Made by a program: the position numbers and the translations under genes. From Cercis canadensis (taxonomy: Eukaryota > Streptophyta > Magnoliopsida > Fabales > Fabaceae): DNA of 64,000 bases. Shown in pieces: positions 24,401 through 37,228 of this stretch. Each line of letters starts with the position of its first letter. Position 1 is the first letter of the stretch. The notes below the pieces were generated by a model. The model was given only the letters and a program-made list of their open reading frames with translations. It did not search any database and was not told the origin of the DNA. The stretch spans positions 84,684-148,683 of the forward strand of contig QAOA01008060.1 of NCBI GenBank assembly GCA_003255065.1. Reading direction: 5' to 3'.

Positions 24401-27400
24401 AGTTTCCTGGTGAGTCACTACATCTGGTCCAGGACCCTGTTTCGGTTCATCCTTGTTTCTGACTCGGATATTTTTCTCGTGTTTCCCTGTATCTGGGACT
24501 GGACAGTTTCCTGGTGAGTCACTATACCTGGTCTGAGAAGATGATTGGGTTCATCCCTATTTATGAATCAGATATTTTTCTCGTGTTTCCCTGTATTTAG
24601 GACTGGACAAATCCCTATTTCTGAATTAGATATTTTTCTCGTGTTTCCCTGTATCTGGGACGGGACAGTTACCTTTTATGTCATTACATTTGGTCTGAGA
24701 CCCTATTTCGGTTAATCCCTGTTTCTGACTCGGTTATTTTTCTTGTGTTTCCCTTTATCTAGGACTGGAATGTTTCCTGGTGAGTCACTATATCTGGACC
24801 AGGACCCTGTTTCGGTTCATCCCTGTTTCTGACTCGGTTATTTTTCTCGTTTTTCCCTGTATCTAGGACTGGACAGTTTCCTGGTGAGTCACTATTTCTG
24901 GTCCAGGACCCTGTTTCGGATCATCCTTGTTTCTGACTTGGATATTTATCTCGTGTTTCCCTGTATCTGGGACTGGACAGTTTCCTGGTGAGTCACTACT
25001 TCTGGTCCAGGACCCTGTTTCGGTTCATCCTTGTTTCTGACTTGGATATTTTTCTCGTGTTTCCCTGTATCTGGGACTGGACAGTTTCCTGGTGAATCAC
25101 TATACCTGGTCTGAGAACATGATTGGGTTCATCCCTCTTTCTGAATTAGATATTTTTCTCGTGTTTCCCTGTATCTAGGACTTGACAATCTCCTGGTGAG
25201 TCTCCACATTTGGTGCAGGACCCTGTTTCGGTTCATCCCTGTTTCTGACTAAGATATTTTTCTTGTGGATCACTGTTTTTGGGACGGGACAGTCCCGATA
25301 TCTGGTCTGAGACCCTGTTTCGGTTAATCCCTGTTTCTGACTATGATATTTTTCTCGTGTTTCCCTGTATCTGGGACTGGAAAGTTTCCTAGTGAGTCAC
25401 TATATCTGGACCGGGACCTTGTTTCGGTTCATCCCTATTTTTAACTCGGATATTTTTCTCGTTGTTCCCTGTATCTAGGACTGGACAGTTTCCTGGTGAG
25501 TCGCGACATCTGTTCCAGGACCCTGTTTCGGTTCATCCTTGTTTCTGACTCGGATATTTTTCTCGTGTTTCCCTGTATCTGGGACTAGACAGTTTCCTGG
25601 TGAGTCACTATACCTGGTCTGAGAACATGATTAGGTTCATCCCTATTTCTGAATCAGATATTTTTCTTGTGTTTCCCTGTATATGGGACGGGACAGTTTC
25701 CTTTTATGTCATTACATCTGGTCTGAGACCCTATTTCGGTTCATCCCTGTTTCTGATTCGGTTATTTTTCTCGTTTTTCCCTGTATCTAGGACTGGGCAG
25801 TTTCCTGGTGAGTCACTACATCTGGTCCAGGACCCTGTTTCGGTTCATCCTTGTTTCTGACTCGGATATTTTTCTCGTGTTTCCCTGTATCTGGGACTGG
25901 ACAGTTTCCTAGTGAGTCACTATATCTAGACCGGGACCCTGTTTCGGTTCATGCCTGTTTTTGACTCGGATATTTTTCTCGTTTTTCCCTGTATCTAGGA
26001 CTGGACAGTTTCCTGGTGAGTCACTATATCTGGTCTAAGAACATGTTTGGGTTCATCTCTCTTTCTGACTCAGATATTTTTCTTGTAATTCCCTGTATCT
26101 GGGACGGGACAGTTTCCTTGTATGTCATTACATCTTGTCTGAGACCTTATTTCGGTTCATCCCTGTTTCTGACTCGGTTATTTTTCTTGTGTTTCCCTCT
26201 ATCTAGGACTGGAAAGTTTCCTGGTGAGTCACTATATCTGGTCTGAGACCCTGTTTCGGTTCATCCCTGTTTCTGACTCGGATATTTTTCTTATTTTTCC
26301 CTGTATCTGGGACTGGACAGTTTCCTGGTGAGTCACTATATGTGGATCGGGACCCTGTTTCAGTTCATCCCAGTTACTGACTCAGATATTTTTCTTCTGG
26401 ATCACTGTTTCTAGGACGGGACAGTCCCGATATCTCATTTGAGACACTGTTTCGGTTCATCCCTATTTCTGACTTGGATATTTTTCTTGTGTTTCCCTGT
26501 ATCTGGGACTGGACAGTTTCCTAGTGAGTCACTATATCTGGACCGGGACCCTGTTTCGGTTCATCCCTGTTTTTGACTCGGATATTTTTCTCGTGTTTCC
26601 CTGTATCTAGGACTGGACAGTTTCCTGGTGAGTCACTACATCTGGTCCAGGACCCTGTTTCGGTTCATCCTCTTTTCTGACTCGGATATATTTCTCGTGT
26701 TTCCTTGTTTCTGGGACTGGACAGTTTCCTGGTGAGTCACTATACCTGGTCTGAGAACATGATTGGGTTCATCCCTATTTCTGAATCAGATATTTTTCTT
26801 GTGTTTCCCTGTATATGGGACGAGACAGTTTCCTTTTATGTCATTACATCTGGTCTGAGACCCTATTTCGGTTCATCCATGTTTCTGACTTGGTTATTTT
26901 TCTCGTTTTTCCCTGTATCTAGGACTGGACAGTTTCCTGGTGAGTCACTACATCTGGTCCAGGACCCTGTTTCGGTTCATCCTTGTTTCTGACTTGGATA
27001 TTTTTCTCGTGTTTCCCTGTATCTTGGACTGGACTGTTTCCTGTTGAGTCATTATACCTGGTTTGAGAACATGTTTGGGTTCATCCCTATTTCTGACTCA
27101 GATATTTTACTTGTGTTTCCCTGTATCTGGGACGGGACAGTTTCCTTGTATGTCATTACATCTGGTCTGAGACCCTATTTCGGTACATCCCTGTTTCTGA
27201 CTCGGTTATTTTTCTTGTGTTTCCCTTTATCTAGGACTGGAAAGTTTCCTGGTGAGTCACTATATCTGGTCTGAGACCCTGTTTTGGTTCATCCCTGTTT
27301 CTGACTCGGATATTTTTTTTGTTTTTCCCTGTATCTGGGACTGGAAAGTTTCCTGGTGAGTCACTATATCTGGATCGGGACCCTGTTTCAGTTCATCCCT

Positions 27401-30400
27401 GTTACTGACTCAGATATTTTTCTTGTCGATCACTGTTTTTGGGACGGGACAATCCCGATATCTGGTCTGAGACCCTGTTTCGGTTAATCCCTGTTTCTGA
27501 CTTGGATATTTTTCTCGTGTTTCCCTGTATCTTGGACTGGACTGTTTCCTGTTGAGTCATTATACCTGGTTTGAGAACATGTTTGGGTTCATCCCTATTT
27601 CTGACTCAGATATTTTACTTGTGTTTCCCTGTATCTGGGACGGGACAGTTTCCTTGTATGTCATTACATCTGGTCTGAGACCCTATTTCGGTTCATCCCT
27701 GTTTCTGACTCGGTTATTTTTCTTGTGTTTCCCTTTATCTGGGACTGGAAAGTTTCCTGTTGAGTCACTATATCTGGATCGGGACCCTGTTTCAGTTCAT
27801 CCCTGTTACTGACTCAGATATTTTTCTTGTGGATCACTGTTTTTGGGACGGGACAATCCCGATATCTGGTCTGAGACCCTGTTTCGGTTAATCCCTGTTT
27901 CTGACTTGGATATTTTTCTCGTGTTTCCCTGTTTCTAGGACTGGACAGTTTCCTAGTGAGTCACTATATCTGGACCGGGACCCTGTTTCGGTTCATACCT
28001 ATTTTTGACTCGGATATTTTTCTCGTTTTTCCCTGTATCTAGGACTGGACAGTTTCCTGGTGAGTAACTACATCTGGTCCAGGACCCTGTTTCGGTTCAT
28101 CCTTGTTTCTGACTCGGATAATTTCCTCGTGTTTCCCTGTATCTGGGACTGGACAGTTTCCTGGTGAGTCTTTATACCTGGTCTGAGAACATGATTGGGT
28201 TCATCCCTATTTCTGAATCAGATATTTTTCTTGTGTTTCCCAGTATATGGGACGGGACAGTTTCCTTTTATGTCATTACATCTGGTCTGAGACTCTATTT
28301 CGGTTCATCCATGTTTCTGACTCGGTTATTTTTCTCGTTTTTCCCTGTATCTAGGACTGGGCAGTTTCCTGGTGAGTCATTACATCTGGTCCAGGACCCT
28401 GTTTCGGTTCATCCTTGTTTCTGACTCGGATATTTTTCTCGTGTTTCCCTGTGTCTGGGACTGGACAGTTTCCTAGTGAGTCACTATATCTGGACCGGGA
28501 CCCTGTTTCGGTTCATCCCTGTTTTTGACTCGGATATTTTTCTCGTTTTTCCCTGTATCTAGGACTGGACAGTTTCCTGGTGAGTCACTACATCTGGTCC
28601 AGGACCCTGTTTCTGACTCGGATATTTTTCTCGCATTTCCCTGTATTTGGGACTGGACAGTTTCCTGGTGAGTCACTATACCTGGTCTGAGAACATGTTT
28701 GGGTTCATCCCTCTTTCTGACTCAGATATTTTTCTTGTTTTTTCCTGTATCTGGGACGGGACAGTTTCTGTGTATTTTATTACATCTGGTCTGAGACCCT
28801 ATTTCGGTTCATCCCTGTTTCTGACTCAGTTATTTTTCTTGTGTTTCCCTTTATCTAGGACTGGAATGTTTCCTGGTGAGTCACTATATCTGGAACAGCA
28901 CCCTGTTTCGGTTCATCCCTGTTTCTGACTCAGATATTTTTCTGGAGAATCACTGTTTTTGGGATGGGACAGTTCCCAGGTGAGTCACTATATCTGGTCT
29001 GAGACCCTGTTTCAGTTCATCCCGGTTTCTGACTCGGTTATTTTTCTTGAGTTTCCCTTTATCTAGGACTGGAATGTTTCCTGGTGAGGCACTATATTTG
29101 GACCAGGACCCTGTTTCGGTTCATCCCTGTTTCTGACTAGGATATTTTTCTCGTGTTTCCCTTTATCTGGGACTGGACAATTTCCTGAAGAGTCAATATA
29201 CCTAGTCTAAAAACCTGTTTGGGTTCATCCCTCTTTCTGACTCAGATATTTTTCTTGTGTTTTCCTGTATCTGGGACGGGACAGTTTCCGTGTATGTCAT
29301 TACATCTGGTCTGAGACCCTATTTCGGTTCATCCCTGTTTCTGACTCGGTTATTTTTCTTGTGTTTCCCTTTATCTGGTCTTAGACCCTGTTTCGGTTCT
29401 TCCTTGTTTCTAAATCGGATATGTTTCTTGTTTTTCCCTGTATCTGGGACTAGACAGTTTCCTGGTGAGAGGTGAGTCACTATATCTGGATCGGGACCCT
29501 GTTTCGGTTCATCCCTATTACTGACTCAGATATTTTTCTTGTGGATCACTGTTTCTGGGACGAGAGAGTCCCAATATCTGGTCTGAGACCCTGTTTCGGT
29601 TCATCCCTGTTTCTGACTCGGATATTTTTCTCGCGTTTCCCTGTATCTGGGACTGGACAGTTTCCTGGTGAGTCACTATACCTGGTCTGAGAACATGTTT
29701 GGGTTCATCCCTCTTTCTGACTCAGATATTTTTCTTGTGTTTCCCTGTATCTGGGACGGGACAGTTTCCTTGTATGTCATTACATCTGGTCTGAGACCCT
29801 ATTTCGGTTCATCCCTGTTTCTGACTCGGTTATTTTTCTTCTGTTTCCCTTTATCTAGGACTGGAAAGTTTCCTGGTGAGTCACTATATCTGGTCTGAGA
29901 CCCTGTTTCGGTTCATCCCTGTTTCTGACTCGGATATTGTTCTTGTTTTTCCCTGTATCTGGGACTGGACAGTTTCCTGGTGAGTCATTATATTTGGATC
30001 GGGACCCTGTTTCAGTTCGTTCCTGTTACTGACTCAGATATTTTTCTTGTGGATCACTATTTTTGGGACGGGACAGTCCCGATATCTGGTCTGAGACCCT
30101 GTTTCGGTTAATCCCTGTTTCTGACTTGGATATTTTTCTCGTGTTTCCTTGTATCTGAGACTGGAATGTTTCCTGGTGAGTCACTATATCTGGTCCAGGA
30201 CCCTGTTTCGGTTCATCCCTGTTTCTGACTTGGATATTTTTCTCGTGTTTCGTTGTATCTTGGACTGGACAGTTTCCTAGTGAGTCACTATATCTGGACC
30301 GGGACCCTGTTTCGGTTCATCCCTGTTTCTGACTCAGATATTTTTCTCGTGTTTCCCTGTATCTAGGACTGGACAGTTTCCTGGTGAGTCACTACATCTG

Positions 30401-33400
30401 GTCCAGGACCCTGTTTCGGTTCATCGTTGTTTCTGACTCGGATATTTTTCTCGTGTTTCCCTGTATCTGGGACTGGACAGTTTCCTGGTGAGTCACTATA
30501 TCTAGATCGGGACCCTGTTTCAGTTCATCCCTGTTACTGACTCAGATATTTCTCTTGTGGATCACTGTTTTTGGGACGGGACAGTCCCGAAATCTGGTCT
30601 GAGACCCTGTTTCGGTTAATCCCTGTTTCTGACTTGGATCATCCCTGTTTCTGACTCGGTTATTTTTCTCGTTTTTCCCTGTATTTGGGACTGGGCAGTT
30701 TCCTGGTGAGTCACTACAACTCGTCCAGGACCGTGTTTCGGTTCATCCTTCTTTCTGACTCGGATATTTTTCTCGTGTTTCCCTTTATCTGGGACTGGAC
30801 AGTTTCCTAGTGAGTCACTATATCTGGACCTCGACCCTGTTTCAGTTCATCCCTATTTTTGACTCGGAAATTTTTCTCGTTTTTCCCTGTATCTAGGACT
30901 GGACAGTTTCCTGGTGAGTCACTACATCTGGTCTAGGACCCTGTTTCGGTTCATCCTTGTTTCTGACTCGGATATTTTTCTCGTGTTTCCCTGTATCTGG
31001 GACTGGACAGTTTCCTGGTGAGTCACTATACCTGGTCTGAGAACATGATTGGGTTCATCCCTATTTCTGAATCAGATATTTTTCTTGTGTTTCCCTGTAT
31101 ATGGGACGGGACAGTTTCCTTTTATGTCATTACATCTGGCCTGAGACCATATTTCGGTTCATCCCTGTTTCTGACTCAGTTATTTTTCTCGTTTTTCCCT
31201 CTATCTAGGACTGGGCAGTTTCCTGGTGAGTAACTACATCTGGTCCAGGACCCTGTTTCGGTTCATCCTTGTTTCTGACTCGGATATTTTTCTCGTGTTT
31301 CCCTGTATCTGGGACTGGACAGTTTCCTAGTGAGTCACTATATCTGGACCGGGACCCTGTTTCGGTTCATCCCTGTTTTTGACTCGGATATTTTTGTCGT
31401 TTTTCCCTGTATCTAGGACTGGACAGTTTCCTGGTGAGTCACTACATCTGGTCCAGGACCCTGTTTCGGTTCATCCTTGTTTCTGACTCGGATATTTTTC
31501 TCGTATTTCCCTGTATCTGGGACTGGACAGTTTCCTGGTGAGTCATTATACCTGGTCTGAGAACATGATTGGGTTCATCCCTATTTCTAAATCAGATATT
31601 TTTCTCGTGTTTCCCTCTATCTAGGACTGGACAGTTTCCTGGTGAGTCAATACATTTGGTCCAGGGCCCTGTTTCGGTTCATCCCTGTTTCTGACTCGAA
31701 TATTTTTCTCGAGTTTTGCTGTATCTGGGACTGGACAGTTTCCTGGTGAGTCACTATACCTGGTCCGAGAACCTGTTTGGGTTCATCCCTGTTTCTGACT
31801 TAGTCATTTTTCTCGTGTTTCCCTGTATCTTGGACTGGACTGTTTCCTGTTGAGTCACTATACCTGGTTTGAGAACATGTTTGGGTTCATCCTTATTTCT
31901 GACTCAGATATTTTTCTTGTGTTTCCCTGTATCTGGGACGGGACAGTTACCTTTTATGTCATTACATCTGGTCTGAGACCCTATTTCAGTTAATCCCTGT
32001 TTTTGACTCGATTATTTTTCTTGTGTTTCCCTTTATCTAGGACTGGAATGTTTCCTGGGTAGTCACTATATCTGGACCAGGACCCTGTTTCTGTTCATCC
32101 CTGTTTCTGACTTGGATATTTTTCTCGTGTTTCCTTGTATCTTGGACTGGATAATTTCCTAGTGAGTCACTATATCTGGACCGGGACCCTTTTTCGGTTC
32201 ATCCCTGTTTCTGACTCGGATATTTTTCTCGTGTTTCCCTGTATCTAGGACTGGACAGTTTCTTGGTGAGTCACTAAATCTGGTCCAGGATCCTATTTCT
32301 GTTCATCCCTTTTCCTGACTCGAATATTTTTCTCGAGTTTCCCTGTATCTGGGACTGGACAGTTTCCTGGTGAGTCACTATATCTGGTCTGAGACACTGT
32401 TTTGGTTCATCCCTGTTTCTAACTCAGTTATTTTTCTTGTGTTTCCCTTTTTCAAGGACTGGAATGTTTCCTGGTGAGTCACTATATCTGGACCGGGACC
32501 CTGTTTCGGTTCATCCCTGTTTCTGACTCGGATATTTTTCTTGTTTTTCCCTGTATCTGGGACTGGACAATTTCCTGGTGAGTCACTATACTTGGATCGG
32601 GACCCTGTTTCAGTTTATCCCTTTTACTGACTCAGATATTTTTCTTGTGGATGACTGTTTTTGGGACGGGACAGTCCCGATATCTGGTCTGAGACCCTGT
32701 TTCGGTTAATCCCTGTTTCTGACTTGGATATTTTTCTCGTGTTTCCCTGTATCTGGGACTGGACAGTTTCCTGGTGACTCACTATGCCTCGTCTGAGAAC
32801 CTGTTTGGGTTCATCCCTATTTCTGACTCAGATATTTTTCTTGTGTTTTCCTGTATCTGGGACGGGACAGTTTCCGTATATTTTATTACATCTGGTCTGA
32901 GACCCTATTTCGGTTCACCCCTGTTTCTGACTCAGTTATTTTGCTTGTGTTTCCCTTTGCCTAGGACTGGAATGTTTCCTGGTGAGTCACTATATCTGGA
33001 CCAGGACCCTGTTTCGGTTCATCCCTGTTTCTGACTCGGATATTTTTCTGTTGTATAACTGTTTTTGGGACGGGACAGTTCCCTGGTGAGTCACTATATC
33101 TGGTCTGAGACCCTGTTTCAGTTCATCCCGGTTTCTGACTCGGTTATTTTTCTTGTGTTTCCCTTTATCTAGGACTGGAATGTTTCCTGGTGAGGCACTA
33201 TATTTGGACCAGGACCCTGTTTCGGTTCATCCCTGTTTCTGACTCGGATATTTTTCTCGTGTTTCCCTGTCTCTGGGACTGGACAGTTTCCTAGTGAGTC
33301 ACTATATCTGCACCGGGACCTTGTTTCGGTTCATCCCAGTTTCTAACTCGGATATTTTTCTCGGGTTTCCCTTTATCTGGGACTGGACAGTTTCCTGGTG

Positions 33401-33665
33401 AGTCACTATACCTGGTCTGAGAACATGATTGGGTTCATCCCTATTTCTAAATCAGATATTTTTCTCCTGTTTCCCTGTATCTAGGACTGGATAGTTTCCT
33501 GGTGAGTCACTACATTTGGTCGAGGACCCTGTTTCGGTTCATCGCTGTTTCTGACTCGAATATTTTTCTCGAGTTTCGCTGTATCTGGGACTGGACAGTT
33601 TCCTGGTGACTCACTATACCTGGTCTGTGAACCTGTTTGGGTTCATCCCTGTTTCTTACTTAGTC

Positions 33666-33763
33666 ATTTTTCTCGTGTTTCCCTGTATCTTAGACTGGAC
33701 TGTTTCCTGTTGAAATTTTTCTCGTGTTTCCCTGTATCTTGGACTGGACTGTTTCCTGTTAAG
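33666..33763 (+). repeat. 49-bp intramonomer tandem duplication
   Basis: ATTTTTCTCGTG starts at 33,666 and again at 33,715. The two 49-bp units differ at TATCTTAGAC versus TATCTTGGAC and near the GTTGA/GTTAA end. The paralog at about 13,501-13,549 has a single unit. The duplication therefore arose after the 12.6/32.8 kb blocks separated, or was lost from the partner. Its length is not a multiple of 104 or 35. Confidence 0.85.
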
Positions 33764-35079
33764 TCACTATACCTGGTTTGAGAACATGTTTGGTTTCATC
33801 CCTATTTCTGACTCAGATATTTTTCTTGTGTTTCCCTGTATCTGGGACGGGACAGTTACCTTTTATGTCATTACCTCTGGTCTGAGACCCTATTTCGCTT
33901 CATCCCTGTTTCTGACTTGGTTATTTTTCTTGTGTTTCCCTTTATCTAGGACTTGAATGTTTCCTGGTGAGTCACTATATCTGGACCAGGACCCTGTTTC
34001 GGTTCATCCCTTTTTCTGACTTGGATATTTTTCTCGTGTGTCCCTGTATCTTGGACTGGACAGTTTCCTAGTGAGTCACTATATCTGGACCGGGACCTTG
34101 TTTCAGTTCATCCCTGTTTCTAACTCGGATATTTTTCTCGGGTTTCCCTTTATCTGGCACTGGACAGTTTCCTGGTGAGTCACTACATCTGGTCCAGGAC
34201 TATGTTTTAGTTCATCCCTGTTTCTGACTCTGATATTTTTCTCATGTTTCCCTATATCTAGGAATGGAAAGTTTCCTGGTGATTCACTATATCTGGTCTT
34301 AGACCCTGTTTCGGTTCTTCCTTGTTTCTAACTCAGATATTTTTCTTGTTTTTCCCTATATCTGGGACTAGACAGTTTCCTGGTCAGTCACTCTATCTGG
34401 ATCGGGACCCTGTTTCGGTTCATCCCTGTTACTGACTCAGATATTTTTCTTGTGGATCACTGTTTCTGGGACGGGACAGTCCCGATATCTGGTCTGAGAC
34501 CCTGTTTCGGTTCATCCCTGTTTCTGACTCGGATATTTTTTTCGCGTTTCCCTGTATCTGGGACTGGACAGTTTCCTGGTGAGTCACTATACCTGGTCTG
34601 AGAACATGTTTGGGTTCATCCCTCTTTCTGACTCAGATATTTTTCTTGTCTTTCCCTATATCTGGGACGGGACAGTTTCCTTGTATGTCATTACATCTGG
34701 TCTGAGACCCTATTTCGGTTCATCCCTGTTTCTGACTCGGTTATTTTTCTTGTGTTTCCCTCTATCTAGGACTGGAAAGTTTCCTGGTGAGTCACTATAT
34801 CTGGTCTGAGACCCTGTTTCGGTTCATCCCTGTTTCTGACTTGGATATTTTTCTTGTTTTTCCCTATTTCTGGGACTGGACAGTTTCCTAGTGAGTCACT
34901 ATATCTGGACCGGGACCCTGTTTCGGTTCATCCCTGTTTCTGACTTGGATCACTGTTTCTAGGACAGGACAGTCCCGATATCTCATTTGAGACACTGTTT
35001 CGGTTCATCCCTGTTTCTGACTTGGATATTTTTCTCGTGTTACCCTGTATCTGGGACTGGACAGTTTCCTGGTGAGTCA

Positions 35080-35588
35080 CTATACCTGGTCTGAGAACAT
35101 GATTGGGTTCATCCCTATTTCTGAATCAGATATTTTTCTCGTTTTTCCCTGTATCTAGGACTGGACAGTTTCCTGGGGAGTCACTACATATGGTCCAGGA
35201 CCATGTTTCGAATCATCCTTGTTTCTGACTCGGATATTTTTCTCGTGTTTCCCTGTATCTGGGACTGGACAGTTTCCTGGTGAGTCACTATACCTGGTCT
35301 GAGAACATGATTGGGTTCATCCCTATTTCTGAATCAGATATTTTTCTCGTTTTTCCCTGTATCTAGGACTGGACAGTTTCCTGGTGAGTCACTACATCTG
35401 GTCCAGGACCCTGTTTCGGTTCATCCTTGTTTCTGACTCGGATATTTTTCTCGTGTTTCCCTGTATCTGGGACTGGACAGTTTCCTGGTGAGTCACTATA
35501 CCTGGTCTGAGAACATGATTGGGTTCATCCCTATTTCTGAATCAGATATTTTTCTCGTTTTTCCCTGTATCTAGGACTGGACAGTTTC
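35080..35588 (+). repeat. Dimeric (208-bp) higher-order repeat run, second copy
   Basis: CTATACCTGG with CATGATTGGG recurs at 35,080, 35,288 and 35,496 (208-bp steps), mirroring 14,249-14,757. The run is followed directly by the segment that carries the LTR insertion. Confidence 0.83.
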
Positions 35589-35788
35589 CTAGTGAGTCAC
35601 TATATCTGGACCGGCACCCTCTTTCGGTTCATCCCTGTTTTTGACTCGGATATTTTTCTCGTGTTTCCCGGTATCTAGAACTGGACAGTTTCCTGGTGAG
35701 TCATTAAATCTGTTCCAGGATCCTGTTTCTGTTCATCCCTTTTTCTGACTCGAATATTTTTCTCGACTTTCCCTGTATCTGGGACTGG

Positions 35789-35793
35789 ATAGT
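35789..35793. repeat. Target site duplication ATAGT, left
   Basis: ATAGT directly precedes the TGATGA start of the element and is repeated directly after its TCATCA end (37,224-37,228). The unoccupied paralog has a single ATAGT at 42,741-42,745. Confidence 0.95.
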
Positions 35794-36312
35794 TGATGAA
35801 CACACTTTTTATACAATAGTTATTCCTCGTACTTAGTCTTTTAAACCTCTTTTGGGCTGAATTGCATAGACTTAGACCTCATTTCATGACTTAGGATCCA
35901 TTTATGCTTAATTGCAATTTCCAGCAATACTGGGCATTATATGCTGTCTCTGTGTTTCAGGCATATCTTGAGTTCTGGATGTCCAAAAATTCCGAGTCAT
36001 ACCTTGTTGGAAAGCTGAGAGAATTGTCTACAACTTTCTTTCAGGGCTCCAAAGCTAATTCGGACGTTCAGAAGGTCATATGCAGCCTGGAAGCCAGAGA
36101 AGACATGCTGTCGCAGGATCCTGACCTACATGCAGTATTTGGGTCATAACTTGAGTTGTAGATGTCATATTGACCTGAAACTGGTACCATTGGAAAGCTA
36201 ACAGACAGAGCTTCAATTGATATGAAGACCGGTTCACCATATTTTATGTGGAAGATGGTCTTATTTGCTGTGCAAGTTAGCTGACGGTTCCAGACACCTT
36301 CTGCCACTTAAA

Positions 36313-36379
36313 TGGGCCTAACTTCCTCATGACAAGTCCAAATGGGCCCAAACCAAAGCCCAATTGAAGCTAAGGCCCA
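36313..36379 (+). promoter_or_regulatory. Cluster of site II (TGGGCC/GGCCCA) motifs in the LTR
   Basis: TGGGCC at 36,313-36,318, palindromic TGGGCCCA at 36,343-36,350, GCCCA at 36,358-36,362 and GGCCCA at 36,374-36,379 lie within 67 bp. TGGGCY site II elements are known in plants as TCP transcription factor targets in promoters of genes active in dividing cells. Their position about 55-120 bp upstream of the TATA-like box suggests that they drive the LTR promoter (inference). Confidence 0.6.
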
Positions 36380-36432
36380 TGGGAACAAGTGTGCCCTAAG
36401 GGCAATTTAGGTGTGCATGTAAAATTGGAGGT

Positions 36433-36440
36433 CTATATCA
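36433..36440 (+). promoter_or_regulatory. TATA-like box of the LTR promoter
   Basis: CTATATCA in the context GGAGGTCTATATCAGAAG, about 55 bp downstream of the site II cluster and followed by a purine-rich leader (GAAGAAGGAGGCAGCC). It is the best TATA candidate between the site II motifs and the AT-rich 3' half, and would place transcription start near 36,465. It is not a perfect TATAAA. Confidence 0.45.
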
Positions 36441-37223
36441 GAAGAAGGAGGCAGCCGAAATTAAAAAAACCACCTCATTAGATATTTTAGACAGATTTTT
36501 GAGCTTTCCTTAGTTCTTCAGTTTTCTTTAGATATTTTGTAAGAACTTCAGCTCCTCTTGTTCATGGAGGGCTAATCCAACATATCAATCCAGGTTTTGC
36601 TATTCTGATTATTGGTTTTGAGATTATGAGTTGTTGTTCTTCATTTTAGTTGTTAATCAAAGTTCTTTCAATCCTTTGAAATATTCTGTTTGAATTGCTT
36701 AATTCGAATTTGGATCTTCATGTGTGATTGCTTAATTGCATGTGATAAAAGAGGATTGTATGGTTGATTAATGTTTCTGAGCTTTTGGATGGATTAATCA
36801 CCTTGGCTGGATCATGGACTTAGGTAAAACTAGACTTGAATGTTTGCTTAATTCATTTGGTCTTAGTTGAATCCGAATTCTGGTTGCTTAACCAGTGGAA
36901 TCCATAGAACATTGAGAGGCTTCTTGACATGTTTTAAAGGCCAAGAACATGGTTAATAATTGAATGGATCATTAGACATCAAGGATGAACTAAAATCAGA
37001 ACTAGTTAAGGCTTGGATTGGTTGTTTTCTCTTAGGTTACCACTGATAATTAATTTTCGGTAATCACTTAAACCAAACTCAACCCCCTCTGTTTACATGC
37101 TTTTCAATATGATTCACTAAATAGAACAATCCTTAGGTTCGACTTAGGGCTATCCTATGCTGCAAAAAGCTAGGTAACCGACCTAAAACATTAACTAATT
37201 TGAGGAGCCTCGGCAGCTCATCA

Positions 37224-37228
37224 ATAGT
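37224..37228. repeat. Target site duplication ATAGT, right
   Basis: ATAGT follows the TCATCA end of the LTR and is continuous with TTCCTGGTAAGTCAC, the expected continuation of the interrupted monomer. It is identical to the left copy, so there is no decay since insertion at this resolution. Confidence 0.95.

Larger units (their letters stand above)
32777..35588 (+). repeat. Long-range duplicated satellite block, copy 2 (partner 12,612-14,757)
   Basis: Colinear with 12,612-14,757 as described for that block. It contains the TTTCTGTTGTATAACTG monomer at 33,046, a local 49-bp duplication, an extra stretch of roughly 620 bp (about 33.9-34.86 kb) and the 208-bp dimer run at 35,080-35,588. It ends at 35,588; from 35,589 onward the array instead matches 42,541 onward. 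Confidence 0.82.
1..35788 (+). repeat. Satellite DNA array, left block (104-bp monomer)
   Basis: Uninterrupted head-to-tail tandem repeat with a basic period of 104 bp, measured for example between CGGTTC at 954 and 1,058 and at 3,735 and 3,839. Every copy runs in the same direction. The landmarks are, in order: GGTTCATCCCTG, TTTCTGACTC, GATATTTTTCTCGTG, TTTCCCTGTATCT, GGGACTGGACAG, TTTCCTGGTGAGTCAC, TATATCTGGACC, GGGACCCTGTTTC. Copies differ by scattered substitutions and occasional indels. Diagnostic variants in this block are GAGAACATGATTGGG (from about 2.3 kb), GAGAACATGTTTGGG, CGAATATTTTTCTCGAG, and 92-bp palindromic units. Irregular junctions, where part of a unit is missing or repeated, are seen near 2,770, 3,345, 3,895, 5,087, 9,648, 19,765, 20,395, 23,170, 24,230, 24,615, 29,468 and 30,640. 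No gene, RNA gene or non-satellite insertion is visible in the block apart from the anomalous 34 bp at 6,456. I do not recognise the family. Confidence 0.97.
35794..37223 (+). mobile_element. Solo LTR of a plant LTR retrotransposon (1,430 bp)
   Basis: The only non-satellite interval of real length. It begins TGATGAACAC and ends GCAGCTCATCA, giving canonical TG...CA ends with a perfect 6-bp terminal inverted repeat (TGATGA/TCATCA). It is bounded by a 5-bp direct repeat, ATAGT. There is no internal region: no primer-binding site, gag/pol reading frame or polypurine tract, and satellite resumes right after the right repeat. This is the signature of a solo LTR left by LTR-LTR recombination. Promoter-like motifs around 36,313-36,440 suggest U3 up to about 36,465 on the + strand, with R/U5 after that (inferred). 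I see no canonical AATAAA downstream of the TATA-like box. The length and single-stranded promoter layout fit long-LTR Ty3/gypsy groups, but the lineage cannot be assigned without the internal domain. Two short open frames inside it (35,904-36,149 + and 36,068-36,307 -) show no recognisable protein motif. Confidence 0.92.

Noticed and set aside
1..35788. CRISPR array or bacterial repeat locus
   Set aside because: There are no unique spacers; the whole unit repeats. The inserted element and its motifs are plant-like.
35904..36307. Two short open frames inside the LTR (81 and 79 residues, opposite strands)
   Set aside because: They overlap each other, lie in the presumed U3, and have no recognisable domain. 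Short chance frames are expected in 1.4 kb.
35794..37223. Full or truncated retrotransposon or DNA transposon
   Set aside because: 1,430 bp with TG...CA ends and a 5-bp duplication but no primer-binding site, coding domain or second LTR fits a solo LTR. A DNA transposon would usually have longer terminal inverted repeats.
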